Source: Gammaproteobacteria bacterium (GTDB taxonomy: Bacteria; Pseudomonadota; Gammaproteobacteria; SZUA-140). From it: 35,087 nucleotides of DNA. Shown piece by piece: positions 25,162-33,326 of the stretch. The notes beneath the pieces were generated by a model that saw only the letters and a list, made by a program, of their open reading frames with translations, had not been told where the DNA came from and ran no database searches. Positions within the stretch are counted from its first letter, which is position 1. Every line of letters begins with the position of its first letter. The translations under genes and the position numbers were made by a program. Where the stretch lies: contig JALSGV010000004.1 of assembly GCA_026982565.1 (NCBI GenBank), positions 1 to 35,087 on the forward strand, in the 5' to 3' direction.

Positions 25162-25671
25162 ATGAAATTGATTATGCAAAAATTTTACTTTCCTTTCCTG
25201 CTGCTCCTGGGCGCATTGTTGCTCGCCCCCCCCACCGGCGCGGAGGAAATCAGCGGCCCGGCGCCCGACTTCACCCTGAAGAGCCGCGGCGGCGAGAATC
25301 TCAGGCTGAGCGAATTCCGCGGCGAGGTGGTGATGATCAATTTCTGGGCCTCGTGGTGCGGCCCCTGCCGCCAGGAGATGCCCCTCCTCGATCAGCTCTA
25401 CAGCCGTTACAGCCCCATGGGCTTTACCATCCTGGGCATCAATGTGGAAGAGGACAGCGCCCTGGCCGAAAAACTGCTGGAGGAGATCCCCGTCGGCTTC
25501 CCCATCCTTTTCGACAGCGAAAATCATGTGACAGAACTCTACGAAGTCATGGCCATGCCCAGCACCATCATGGTGGACCGCGATGGCAACATGCGTTACC
25601 TGCACCTGGGCTACATGCCGGGCTATGAAGTGGAGTATGAAGCGCAGATCAAGGAACTCATCAAGGAATGA
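25162..25671 (+). CDS. TlpA/ResA-like thiol-disulfide oxidoreductase
   Basis: This 169-residue exported thioredoxin-fold protein has an N-terminal hydrophobic signal (FPFLLLLGALLLAPPTGAEE), then PAPDFTLKSRGGENLRLSEF as in AhpC/TSA-TlpA proteins, and the active site WCGPC (Trp65-Cys69). The conserved cis-Pro region appears as AMPSTIMVDRDG. Such proteins reduce disulfides in the periplasm, including apocytochrome c cysteines, which is notable next to genes encoding several CxxCH proteins. AAGAGG lies about eight bases upstream of the ATG. Its stop overlaps the next ATG by four bases. TlpA-DUF4266-DUF3570 is a recurrent gene order in proteobacteria, usually with an ApbE-type FMN transferase that is absent here. 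Confidence 0.9.
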   Translation: MKLIMQKFYFPFLLLLGALLLAPPTGAEEISGPAPDFTLKSRGGENLRLSEFRGEVVMINFWASWCGPCRQEMPLLDQLYSRYSPMGFTILGINVEEDSALAEKLLEEIPVGFPILFDSENHVTELYEVMAMPSTIMVDRDGNMRYLHLGYMPGYEVEYEAQIKELIKE

Positions 25672-25898
25672 GACAAACGATATTCTGCTTACTGGCGCTG
25701 CTGGCCATCCTCGCCGTACTACCGGGGTGCGGCATCAAGCCATGGGTAAAGCCCTATGAGCGCCATCTCCTCGCCGACCCCATCATGAATTTCAGCCGTG
25801 ACCCGGCCTCGGCCGCCTATGAGACGCACGTCTACCAGGCAAGGGAAAGCGCCCGGGGCGCAGAGGGCAGCCAGGGTGGGGGCTGTGGCTGTAATTAG
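25668..25898 (+). CDS. DUF4266 lipoprotein
   Basis: This 76-residue lipoprotein has a signal peptide ending in LPGC (Cys21). The mature part has the DUF4266 pattern: VKPYERHLLADPIM, then HVYQARESARGAEGS, and a Gly-rich, Cys-containing tail GGGCGCN. The two terminal cysteines could bind a metal or form a disulfide handled by the adjacent TlpA-like protein (inference). Start and TlpA stop overlap by four bases. It is followed by the DUF3570 gene after 13 bases. No function is established for the family. Confidence 0.88.
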   Translation: MRQTIFCLLALLAILAVLPGCGIKPWVKPYERHLLADPIMNFSRDPASAAYETHVYQARESARGAEGSQGGGCGCN

Positions 25899-25911
25899 GG
25901 CGGCTCAAATC

Positions 25912-27054
25912 ATGCGCTTTACGCGCCCCGCCCTCCTGGGCGCGCTGGCCCTGCTGTGGGGCCTGATGCCCCTGCTGGCAGCCGTTTTGCCTGAAGACCG
26001 TTCAGACGCCCTCTACCATGCCTACGATGGCGGCGGGCTGGAAGTCAACGGCCCCTCCATCCTGGTGCGCAAGCAGGTCTCCAAAAACAGTTCCCTGTCG
26101 GCCAACTATTACGTGGACTCCATCACCAGCGCCACCATCGACGTCATCACCGCCGCCAGTCCCTACACGGAGAAACGCACGGAGAAATCCGTGGGTGTGG
26201 ATTATCTTTTCAACAAATCCATTATGAGCATGGGCTACACCAACAGCGTGGAAAACGACTTCGACGCCCAGTCGACCTTTTTCACCATCAGCCAGGACAT
26301 GTTCGGCGACCTGACCACCATCTCCATGGGCTATGCGCGCGGCTGGGACGAAATCACCAAGACCGGAGACCCAGACTTCAAGGAAGACGCCGACCGGCAA
26401 AGTTACTCACTGGGTATCTCCCAGGTGATGACCAAGCATATGCTGCTGGCGCTCAATTTTCAGACCATTACCGATGAGGGCTTCCTCAACAACCCCTACC
26501 GCTCGGTAAGGTATTTGGACCCCGGCAACGCCAATGGATACAGCTTCGAGCCCGAGGTTTACCCGCGCACGCGCACCAGCAATGCAGTAGCCTTGCGCGC
26601 CATCTATTACCTGCCCTACCGCGCCTCCATTCGAGGGGAATACCGCTACTTCAGCGACGACTGGGGCATCCGTGCCTTCAATGCCGGCGTGAATTATACC
26701 CACCCCATCGGCAAAAACTGGCTGCTGGATTTCAAGTACCGTTACTACGAGCAGGGCAAGGCGGACTTCTACAGCGATTTGTTTCCCTACGCCCAGGCGC
26801 AGAACTACCTGGCCCGCGACAAGGAGATGAGTTCTTACTCGAACCAGACCTTCGGCTTTGGCGTGAGCTACCAGATATTCCCCAAGGGCATGCGCTACAT
26901 CGACAAGGGCAGCATCAACTTGAAATACGATTACATCCTGTTCGAATACGACGATTTCCGCGACATCACGCGGTCCGGCTTTGCGCCAGGGGAAGAGCCT
27001 CTTTATGGCTTCTCGGCTTCGGTGACACAGCTATTTCTGTCCATTTGGTACTGA
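25912..27054 (+). CDS. DUF3570 outer-membrane protein
   Basis: From the ATG at 25912 (MRFTRPALLGALALLWGL) this is 380 residues with a signal peptide cleaved near LLAA. The GTG at 25798 would overlap almost all of the DUF4266 tail and is not used. The mature sequence alternates beta strands and short turns throughout (SLSANYYVDSITSATIDVI; YSLGISQVMTKHMLLALNFQ; ASIRGEYRYFSDDWGIRAFN; SINLKYDYILFEYDDFRD) and ends in TQLFLSIWY, an aromatic terminus typical of barrels. It matches the DUF3570 family, usually encoded after DUF4266 and TlpA-like genes. It is probably an outer-membrane porin-like barrel of unknown cargo. It is the last gene of this operon and converges with the sulfotransferase-like gene 77 bases away. 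Confidence 0.88.
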   Translation: MRFTRPALLGALALLWGLMPLLAAVLPEDRSDALYHAYDGGGLEVNGPSILVRKQVSKNSSLSANYYVDSITSATIDVITAASPYTEKRTEKSVGVDYLFNKSIMSMGYTNSVENDFDAQSTFFTISQDMFGDLTTISMGYARGWDEITKTGDPDFKEDADRQSYSLGISQVMTKHMLLALNFQTITDEGFLNNPYRSVRYLDPGNANGYSFEPEVYPRTRTSNAVALRAIYYLPYRASIRGEYRYFSDDWGIRAFNAGVNYTHPIGKNWLLDFKYRYYEQGKADFYSDLFPYAQAQNYLARDKEMSSYSNQTFGFGVSYQIFPKGMRYIDKGSINLKYDYILFEYDDFRDITRSGFAPGEEPLYGFSASVTQLFLSIWY

Positions 27055-27131
27055 CTCCAGAATAACCCTTGATGATATCTGCTTCACCCATTTCCACCGA
27101 AGGCGGTGGCAGGCGCACTTGCAGACCTTGT

Positions 27132-27941
27132 CTACGAAGCAACAGGATGTTTGTAACCCGTAGCACTCAGAATCTCATGGTAGGCTCTGGAGGCCCAGAA
27201 CTGATCAAGAAGAGATTGGTTTACAGGCCTTTTGGGCCCTAACCTGATTTCTCTAACCACAGGCCCCGAAGCCATTCGGTCGCCAGTAATACGAGAATTT
27301 TCCTGCCAATGGCTTGACCAGTACGGATCGAATTCGATCCTGAGCATTTGAGATGCGGCTTTCAGAAAGGCATCAGGATCCAACACAAAGGACTCATAAG
27401 TCAGCCAGCGCTCAACATGGTCCTGCTGAATAAATCTCCCATAGCCGGCAAGATAATTATTGAGTGTAATATCTTTATAAACCAAGCGCGTTCTCATCGA
27501 TAACCATTGATCAACAGGATGACGAAGAACCCCGATATGCCTCAGCTCAAAATGAGCTTCCAGTGCCTGCGTCAATCCACAAACTCCCGATGGATTAGTG
27601 AAGGGGATACCTAGAAAATCAATGTGAGACCAACTACGCAACACGACAGTGCGGTTCATGGAAGAGGCTCTCTCTGTAATGGCGCGCAAAACTTGCACGA
27701 AACTCTCTCCCTCTGAAATCCCACTATCATCAATACCATACCAAGCCTGTGCCTGATAACGAATATCATAATTTCTAGACAACTCAGGTGTATCGAGCAA
27801 CAACCGAATCATTGAGGGCCCACACGGATGTATCTCGCTAAAAAGAAGGATGGAGTTCATCGCCCCCATGGATCTTGATATAATCGTCCCTCCGCTTTTG
27901 GCCAGGTTATGAATAATTGCTATACGATTGCGTAATGCCAT
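27132..27941 (-). CDS. Sulfotransferase-like protein
   Basis: This 269-residue protein (from the ATG at 27941) resembles PAPS-dependent sulfotransferases. Near the N-terminus IIHNLAKSGGTIISRSM (Lys15-Thr19) matches the 5'-phosphosulfate loop, and LRHPVDQWLSMRTRLVY in the middle matches the 3'-phosphate-binding motif. Later helices (WLTYESFVLDPDAFLKAASQ; NQSLLDQFWASRAYHEILSA) fit the family's C-terminal part. The acceptor is unknown, perhaps a surface sugar or peptide. Alternative starts at 27971 (ATG) and 27986 (GTG) would place the P-loop further from the N-terminus; GGGGA lies about 13 bases before the chosen ATG. The coding sequence is visibly AT-richer than its neighbours, with codons such as TTA, ATA and AAT, suggesting acquisition by transfer. 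No partner gene is nearby. Confidence 0.75.
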   Translation of the reverse strand: MALRNRIAIIHNLAKSGGTIISRSMGAMNSILLFSEIHPCGPSMIRLLLDTPELSRNYDIRYQAQAWYGIDDSGISEGESFVQVLRAITERASSMNRTVVLRSWSHIDFLGIPFTNPSGVCGLTQALEAHFELRHIGVLRHPVDQWLSMRTRLVYKDITLNNYLAGYGRFIQQDHVERWLTYESFVLDPDAFLKAASQMLRIEFDPYWSSHWQENSRITGDRMASGPVVREIRLGPKRPVNQSLLDQFWASRAYHEILSATGYKHPVAS

Positions 27942-28101
27942 TGTCCGAAACAGATCCCCAAATAACAGCATTATACGGAAAACCACTCGCCAGATAATTC
28001 TGAAACGGCATACAGTGCTTCTTCGGGAGCGCTTACCAGTGATAGGCGGGGTTTATTTTGCTTACTGACTGCGTTGGTGAAATTTGCTGTAGAATGACTA
28101 C

Positions 28102-28261
28102 AGCGGCCTTTCGCCGCCTTGCGGTGAACCGGCACGCAATGGCTGATACCATAGATTGTTGCCGGGTTAATTGGTGAACGGAATATCGGGGCCAATTGGC
28201 CGCCTTGCGGCGGGGCAGGTGAGTGACAAAGCCCCGCGGGCTTCCCTGCCCGCGGGGCTTT
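28102..28261 (+). ncRNA. Candidate structured non-coding RNA (unidentified)
   Basis: The segment is a string of hairpins: GCGGC/GCCGC near 28103-28118, CCGGCA/TGCCGG (about 28129-28164), AATTGG/CCAATT (about 28169-28198), GCCGC-CTT-GCGGC (about 28200-28212), then the 14-bp terminator hairpin 28228-28261. A possible -10 box TAGAAT lies at 28090-28095; no good -35 at standard spacing was found. No open frame there looks like a protein. I compared it by eye with 6S, RNase P, 4.5S, tmRNA and common riboswitches and saw no match. Strand is inferred from the -10 and is not certain. Confidence 0.4.
28228..28261. terminator. Perfect 14-bp terminator-like hairpin
   Basis: AAAGCCCCGCGGGC (28228-28241), loop TTCCCT, GCCCGCGGGGCTTT (28248-28261). 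The stem is GC-rich with A/T ends, so it could terminate in both directions, although only three T residues follow the GC part on either strand. It would end the candidate RNA on the plus strand. It also lies upstream of the sulfotransferase-like gene. Confidence 0.65.
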
Positions 28262-28569
28262 ACGGGAAACGGCACAATCTCCCCGAGCAAATTTCTGCGC
28301 TCGGTTAGACACGCTGTTCTTCCATGACCGTTGCGCGTCCGACTTCCCTGTCAAAGGCAATCATATATGCATTTGTCCGCACAGGCAACAGGGAGATTCA
28401 CGGGAATCCTCAGGGGAATCACCGTAAAATAACCAGCATACTGTAAGATTTTTCTGGGGCGCGCGACCCAGCCTTATCCATCTGGAAGCCTGAGTGAACC
28501 TGGCTCACAGTCATCACCATCGATTATTACGACGCTGTAAAATTATGAACTGCAATCTAGTACTCCGCC
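28262..28569. other. Intergenic region before the TVP38-like gene, no gene recognised
   Basis: No convincing coding frame, repeat or RNA was seen. A TAAAAT sequence near 28537 could be a -10 box for the TVP38-arsS-arsM set, but no matching -35 was found. No ArsR-type operator palindrome stood out. Confidence 0.4.
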
Positions 28570-29313
28570 ATGACCATCACCATGACTGATACGCAACCGT
28601 CACCCAAACGCCCCGCCTCGACGTGGATGAAAATCGTGATCCTGGCCCTGTTCGCGGGCGGGCTTGCGGCATTTTTTGTGTTGGGCGGCGATCAGTATCT
28701 GAATCTCCAGACCATCAAGGAAAACCGCGCCGCGCTGCTGGGTTACACGGAAAACAACTTTGCCCTCATGGTGCTGTTCACCATCATCGTCTACACCCTG
28801 TCCACCGCCCTCAGCATCCCTGGCGCCGTGATACTGTCACTGGTGGTGGGATTTCTGTTCGGGCGCTGGACCGGCACGGCCATTATCCTTTTTTCAGCGA
28901 CCCTGGGGGCCACGCTGGTTTTTCTCGCGGCGCGCTATCTGTTCGCCGAAATGGCGCAGCGCAGGCTGGGGCCCCTGCTGCAAAGGCTCATCGCCGGTTT
29001 TCACCGCGACGCCTTCAATTACCTGCTGTTCCTGCGTTTGGTGCCCGTGTTCCCCTTCTGGCTGGTGAACCTGGCGCCGGCCTTCACGCCCATCAAGACC
29101 CGTACTTATTTTCTGGCCACGGCCATCGGTATTGCGCCAGGCAGCTTCGTTTTCGCCAATCTCGGCCAATCCCTGGGACGTATCGACACGCTCGACGAGC
29201 TGGTTTCCCTGGAGATCCTGGCTGCCCTGGCCTTGCTGGGGCTGTTCGCCCTGGCGCCAGTGATCATCAGAAAACTCAGGCCTCCAGACCGGGACGTGGA
29301 TACCGGCAGATGA
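28570..29313 (+). CDS. TVP38/TMEM64 family membrane protein
   Basis: This 247-residue inner-membrane protein has several hydrophobic helices: WMKIVILALFAGGLAAFFVLGG near the N-terminus, FALMVLFTIIVYTLSTAL, then the family core ALSIPGAVILSLVVGFLFGR with GTAIILFSATLGATLVFLAARY. The downstream FLRLVPVFPFWLVNLAPAF and GIAPGSFVFANLGQSLG regions are characteristic of the VTT/DedA-like fold. Family members are thought to act in lipid or small-molecule movement across membranes. It is 67 bases upstream of arsS on the same strand, so it may serve the arsenic pathway, for example in export or membrane handling of intermediates; that is inference. An in-frame ATG at 28582 is an alternative start; neither has a strong ribosome site. 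Confidence 0.88.
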   Translation: MTITMTDTQPSPKRPASTWMKIVILALFAGGLAAFFVLGGDQYLNLQTIKENRAALLGYTENNFALMVLFTIIVYTLSTALSIPGAVILSLVVGFLFGRWTGTAIILFSATLGATLVFLAARYLFAEMAQRRLGPLLQRLIAGFHRDAFNYLLFLRLVPVFPFWLVNLAPAFTPIKTRTYFLATAIGIAPGSFVFANLGQSLGRIDTLDELVSLEILAALALLGLFALAPVIIRKLRPPDRDVDTGR

Positions 29314-29380
29314 AGATTCGGGCTGTCTCCCAAACATAGCTTCCCTTATAATCCTTAGTCACGCAGTAGAGAATAAAATC

Positions 29381-30343
29381 ATGCACGCAACACTGGAATT
29401 ACTGGAAAAAACAGACTTTCCTCCCCTGAAACGCGCCCGGGCGGAAACCCTGCAGGTCAACCTGGGCTATCGCTGCAATCAGCAATGCCTGCACTGCCAC
29501 GTCAATGCCGGGCCGCGGCGCAAGGAATCCATGTCCCATGACACGGTGCTGGCCGTACTGGACTATTTGCGCCATGGCGATATCCGCACCCTGGACATCA
29601 CGGGCGGCGCGCCTGAGATGAACCCCCATTTCCGCGAGCTGGTGACACAGGCCAGGAAAATGGATATTCACGTGATGGATCGCTGCAACCTGACGATTCT
29701 GGAGGAACCCGATCAGGCCGGCCTGGCGGAATTTCTGGCCGGTCACGGAGTCGAGATTACCGCTTCGCTCCCCTGCTACCTGGAGGAGAACGTCGACAGG
29801 CAACGGGGCAAGGGCGTCTTTGGCGCCAGTATCCGCGCCCTGCAAAGACTCAATGCACTGGGCTATGGCCAGGCCGATGGCGCCTTGCGCCTCAACCTGG
29901 TCTACAACCCGCAAGGGCCCGTCCTGCCGCCGCCCCAGGCCAGCCTGGAGCAGGACTACAAAATGCATCTGCTCGAAAATTACGGAATTTCCTTCAACCA
30001 GCTCTTCACCCTCACCAACATGCCCATTCAACGCTTCGGCAGCATGCTGATCTCCAAGGGACAGTTCGAGGAATACATGGCCCTGCTGCGCGGGGCCTTC
30101 CAGGCGCAGAACCTGGACGGCGTCATGTGCCGGCGCCTCATCAGCGTCGACTGGCAGGGCTATGTCTACGACTGTGATTTCAACCAGTTGCTGGGACTGC
30201 CCTTGCGCTATAATGGCCAGCCACATACCCATATCGGCCAGCTGACGGGGAAATCCCTGAAAGGTCTGCCAGTGACCATCAGGGATCATTGTTATGGCTG
30301 CACCGCCGGGCAGGGCAGCAGTTGCGGCGGGGCGCTCAAATAG
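29381..30343 (+). CDS. arsS: Arsenosugar biosynthesis radical SAM protein ArsS
   Basis: This 320-residue protein is a radical SAM enzyme with CNQQCLHC (Cys32, Cys36, Cys39), the CxxxCxxC cluster-binding motif. The glycine-rich SAM-binding segment is TLDITGGAPEMN. The C-terminal region has CNLTILEEPDQAGLAEFL and ends with HCYGCTAGQGSSCGGALK, extra cysteines typical of the ArsS family (TIGR04167). ArsS transfers the 5'-deoxyadenosyl group to dimethylated arsenic, giving a precursor of arsenosugars. The neighbouring ArsM would supply the methylated arsenic; its ATG is 23 bases downstream, indicating an operon. The C-terminus NQLLGLPLRYNGQPHTHIG also matches the family. The length is typical. Confidence 0.92.
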   Translation: MHATLELLEKTDFPPLKRARAETLQVNLGYRCNQQCLHCHVNAGPRRKESMSHDTVLAVLDYLRHGDIRTLDITGGAPEMNPHFRELVTQARKMDIHVMDRCNLTILEEPDQAGLAEFLAGHGVEITASLPCYLEENVDRQRGKGVFGASIRALQRLNALGYGQADGALRLNLVYNPQGPVLPPPQASLEQDYKMHLLENYGISFNQLFTLTNMPIQRFGSMLISKGQFEEYMALLRGAFQAQNLDGVMCRRLISVDWQGYVYDCDFNQLLGLPLRYNGQPHTHIGQLTGKSLKGLPVTIRDHCYGCTAGQGSSCGGALK

Positions 30344-30366
30344 CGACAGACAGGAGCAATCACACC

Positions 30367-31479
30367 ATGAACACCAAGGCATCCGTACTCCAGCGATATT
30401 CGGCAGGCGCCCAGGCGGTGCAGGCCAGCCTGTGCTGCCCTGTCAGCTACGACGACAGCCTGCTGGCGCTGTTGCCGCGGGAAATCATAGAAAAGGACTA
30501 TGGCTGCGGCGACCCCTCGCGTTATGTGCGTGAGGGCGATGTGGTGCTCGACCTGGGCAGCGGGGGCGGCAAGATCTGCTACATGGCGGCGCAACTGGTG
30601 GGAGAACACGGCAAGGTCATCGGCATCGACATGAACGATGACATGCTGGCCCTGGCCCGGAAATACCAGGAAGAGATGGCCGCCAAACTGGGACAGGACC
30701 GGGTCCGTTTCTGCAAGGGCTATATTCAGGACCTCGCCCTGGACCTGTCCGCCCTGGAAGGCCATCTGTCCGACCACCCGGTGGGCAACGCCGCCGACTA
30801 TCACCGTCTCCACGACTGGATATCTGAGCAGCGTCACAAGCATCCCTTGATCGCCGATAACTCCATCGACCTGGTGATCTCCAATTGTGTGCTGAATCTC
30901 GTTCATGACGACGAGAAACAGCAGATGATCCGGGAAATCCACCGCGTCCTCAAGCCGGGGGGGCGGGTGGCCATCGCGGATATCGTCAGCGACGAGGCGG
31001 CGCCGCAACATCTCAAGGAGGATCCGGAACTGTGGAGCGGCTGCATTTCCGGCGCCTTTCAGGAACAGGCCTTCATCCAGGCCTTTCAAGAGGCGGGGTT
31101 CATGGCCATCAAGCTCGACAAGTGGGACGGCGAGCCGTGGCAGGTCATCGAAGGCATCGAATTCCGCTCCGTGACCCTCACCGCCATCAAGGGCGCGGGC
31201 GACGCATGCCTGGATCGCGGACATGCCGTCATCTACAAAGGCCCCTATGCAGAAGTCAGGGACGATGAAGATCACGTCTACCCCCGCGGGGAACGCATGG
31301 CCGTCTGTGAGCGCACCTACCATCAGTTGATGAAAGGCCCCTATCAAAACGATTTCATCGGCATCACCCCGCAACGGCTGGCGGAGCCGAAACCCTGGTG
31401 CGCGCCCCCCGGAACCCGCCGCCCGGCATCCGAAACCAAGGGGGCGAGTCATGGGAAAAGCGGCGGCGGTTGTTGCTGA
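30367..31479 (+). CDS. arsM: Arsenite methyltransferase (ArsM), arsenosugar-pathway type
   Basis: This 370-residue SAM-dependent methyltransferase converts arsenite to methylated arsenicals. Motif I is LDLGSGGGK (residues 61-69). Conserved arsenic-binding cysteines appear at Cys47 (YGCGDPS), Cys174 (SNCVLNL) and Cys226 (WSGCISGA), corresponding in order and spacing to the three Cys of characterised ArsM enzymes. An extra Cys pair lies at 23-24 and the C-terminus is GKSGGGCC. The region after residue 250 (FRSVTLTAIKGAGDACLDRG) is the extension found in ArsM proteins next to arsS. AGGAG lies 12 bases before the ATG, and the start overlaps no upstream reading. No arsR is visible, so regulation is unknown. 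Confidence 0.92.
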   Translation: MNTKASVLQRYSAGAQAVQASLCCPVSYDDSLLALLPREIIEKDYGCGDPSRYVREGDVVLDLGSGGGKICYMAAQLVGEHGKVIGIDMNDDMLALARKYQEEMAAKLGQDRVRFCKGYIQDLALDLSALEGHLSDHPVGNAADYHRLHDWISEQRHKHPLIADNSIDLVISNCVLNLVHDDEKQQMIREIHRVLKPGGRVAIADIVSDEAAPQHLKEDPELWSGCISGAFQEQAFIQAFQEAGFMAIKLDKWDGEPWQVIEGIEFRSVTLTAIKGAGDACLDRGHAVIYKGPYAEVRDDEDHVYPRGERMAVCERTYHQLMKGPYQNDFIGITPQRLAEPKPWCAPPGTRRPASETKGASHGKSGGGCC

Positions 31480-31612
31480 GCCCCTGATTCCTTCCGGAAG
31501 GCAGGAAAACAATCATTCGCCTCCCCTCTGAAAACACTCAAGAACCCTCCGCCATGCGCGATAAGCACTGAATACGGTAAGATCTCACACTGGTTCAACA
31601 GGGAACGACAAG

Positions 31613-32602
31613 ATGAATGATGAAACGATTCTGGTAACGGGCGGCGCGGGGTATATCGGCAGTCATGTGGTGAAACAGCTCGCGGCGCGGGGCGAGCGGG
31701 TCATCGTGCTGGACAACCTGTCCACGGGGTTCAGGGAATCCGTCATCGGCGGGGAACTCATCGAGGGCGATAGCGGCGACATGGCGCTGGTGAGCCGCAT
31801 CCTGAAAGAACATGACATCAAATCCGTGCTGCATTTCGCCGCCCACATCGTGGTGCCGGAATCCGTGGCCGATCCCATGAAGTACTACGGCAACAATACC
31901 TGCAACACCCGCAACCTGCTGGCGTGCTGCGCCGAGGCCGGCGTTGAACGCTTTATCTTCTCCTCAACGGCCGCCGTCTATGGCATCCCGCAAGAGATCC
32001 CCATCGCGGAAGACTCACCCGTGCAGCCCATCAACCCCTACGGGAGTTCGAAACTGATGAGCGAATGGATGCTCAGGGACCTCGCCCGCGCCTGTGGCCT
32101 GAACTATGTCATCCTGCGCTATTTCAACGTGGCGGGCGCCGACCCGCAAGGTCAGATCGGGCAGTCCACGCCCGAGGCCACCCACCTCATCAAGGTGGCC
32201 TGCGAGGTACTGACGGGAAAGCGTGACAGGATCGAGATCTTCGGCACGGACTATCCCACGCCCGACGGCACCTGCATCCGGGACTACATCCACGTGGACG
32301 ACCTGGCGGATGCCCACCTGAAGGCCCTGGATTATCTCGCCCGCGGCGGCGAATCCACCATTCTGAATTGCGGCTATGGCCACGGCTACAGTGTGCGCGA
32401 GGTACTGGACGCCGTGCAGCGCGTGAACGGCGCCCCCCTGGCCATCGTGGAATCAGCGCGGCGTCCGGGTGACCCCCCCGCGCTGACGGCCGATTCCGGC
32501 AGGATCCGCGACACCCTGGGCTGGACGCCCCGCCATGACGACCTGGATTTCATCGTCGACACGGCATTAAAATGGGAACGCAAATTGGCCGCAAGGCGTT
32601 GA
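31613..32602 (+). CDS. galE: UDP-glucose 4-epimerase (GalE)
   Basis: This 329-residue short-chain dehydrogenase-type epimerase interconverts UDP-glucose and UDP-galactose (or the N-acetyl forms) using NAD. The nucleotide-binding motif is TGGAGYIGSH (Gly10-x-x-Gly13-x-x-Gly16). The catalytic residues lie in FSSTAAVYG (Ser117-Thr119) and YGSSK (Tyr143, Lys147). The family stretches RYFNVAGAD and CIRDYIHVDDLADAHL follow, and the length is normal. It lies 133 bases after arsM and is transcribed in the same direction. It could feed sugar nucleotides to surface polysaccharides, and there is no direct evidence linking it to arsenosugar synthesis. Confidence 0.93.
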   Translation: MNDETILVTGGAGYIGSHVVKQLAARGERVIVLDNLSTGFRESVIGGELIEGDSGDMALVSRILKEHDIKSVLHFAAHIVVPESVADPMKYYGNNTCNTRNLLACCAEAGVERFIFSSTAAVYGIPQEIPIAEDSPVQPINPYGSSKLMSEWMLRDLARACGLNYVILRYFNVAGADPQGQIGQSTPEATHLIKVACEVLTGKRDRIEIFGTDYPTPDGTCIRDYIHVDDLADAHLKALDYLARGGESTILNCGYGHGYSVREVLDAVQRVNGAPLAIVESARRPGDPPALTADSGRIRDTLGWTPRHDDLDFIVDTALKWERKLAARR

Positions 32603-32657
32603 TATTGTGCAAGCCTGTGCCTATAGTGAGCGACACTGATTTCAAAAAGGAATTGCT

Positions 32658-33320
32658 GTGAAGATTTTCGTTTTTGTTCTGGGCGCTGTCCTGAGCACGG
32701 CCCTGTACGCCGACACCCGCTATATCACCGACCAGCTGGAGGTCACCCTGCGCAGCGGGGAGAGCACCAAGCACCAGATTCTCAGAATGCTGCGCAGCGG
32801 CACGGCGGTCGAGGTGCTGGAGACCAACCCCGACACGGGCTATTCCCGCGTGCGCGCGCCCAACGGCGTGGAAGGCTGGGTCATCACGCGCTACCTGGAC
32901 AGGACCCCCAGCGCGCGCCAGCGCCTCGCTGAAACGGAGAAGAAGCTTGCCGCGCTGGAGGCCAGCAACCGCCAGTTCGATCAGAACGTCAACGTCCTCT
33001 CCAAGGAAAAGGGCAGCCTCAACTCGCAGATCAGGAAACTCACCCAGGAAAACAAGGAACTCAGCGCCGAGCTGACACGCATCAAAAAGACCTCCGCCAG
33101 CGCCCTGGCCCTGGACAACGAGAACAAGGCCCTCAAGATCAAGTTGCGCAAACTGGAGGCGGACTACCAGATGACCCAGGAAGAGAACGCCGCCCTCAAG
33201 GACCGCACCGCCCGCGACTGGTTCATGGTGGGCGCGGGGGTGATTCTCCTCGGCATGGGCATCGGACTGGTGATTCCCAAGATCCGCTGGCGCAAGAAAT
33301 CCAACTGGAGTTCTCTCTAA
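32658..33320 (+). CDS. TIGR04211-family SH3 and coiled-coil membrane protein (YgiM-like)
   Basis: This 220-residue protein starts with GTG (GGAA seven bases upstream). It has a signal peptide (MKIFVFVLGAVLSTALYA), an SH3_3 domain at about residues 20-82 (EVTLRSGESTKHQILRMLRS; YSRVRAPNGVEGWVITRYLD), a long coiled coil (about 88-195, rich in Glu, Lys and Leu heptads) and a C-terminal membrane helix (WFMVGAGVILLGMGIGLVIP) followed by a basic tail (RWRKKSNW). This is the plan of the TIGR04211/YgiM family: SH3 in the periplasm, anchored by the C-terminus. Function is not established; it may bind peptidoglycan. The proS start follows six bases after the stop. Confidence 0.9.
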   Translation: MKIFVFVLGAVLSTALYADTRYITDQLEVTLRSGESTKHQILRMLRSGTAVEVLETNPDTGYSRVRAPNGVEGWVITRYLDRTPSARQRLAETEKKLAALEASNRQFDQNVNVLSKEKGSLNSQIRKLTQENKELSAELTRIKKTSASALALDNENKALKIKLRKLEADYQMTQEENAALKDRTARDWFMVGAGVILLGMGIGLVIPKIRWRKKSNWSSL

Positions 33321-33326
33321 GAGCCG

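Noticed and set aside
26966..27166. Short minus-strand reading with RLPPPSVEMGEADIIKGYSG
   Set aside because: Looks at first like a transposase remnant but overlaps the end of the DUF3570 gene, and I could not identify a family.
28102..28261. 6S RNA, RNase P RNA, tmRNA, 4.5S RNA or cyclic-di-GMP riboswitch
   Set aside because: None of the characteristic conserved sequences of these RNAs (for example the tmRNA tag or the RNase P core) was seen.
27971..28360. Minus-strand reading of 129 codons upstream of the sulfotransferase
   Set aside because: It crosses the terminator hairpin and the structured segment and resembles no protein; the region fits an RNA better.
29399..30382. Minus-strand readings opposite arsS and arsM (to 31512)
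   Set aside because: Shadows of the conserved plus-strand genes; no domain or signal recognised.
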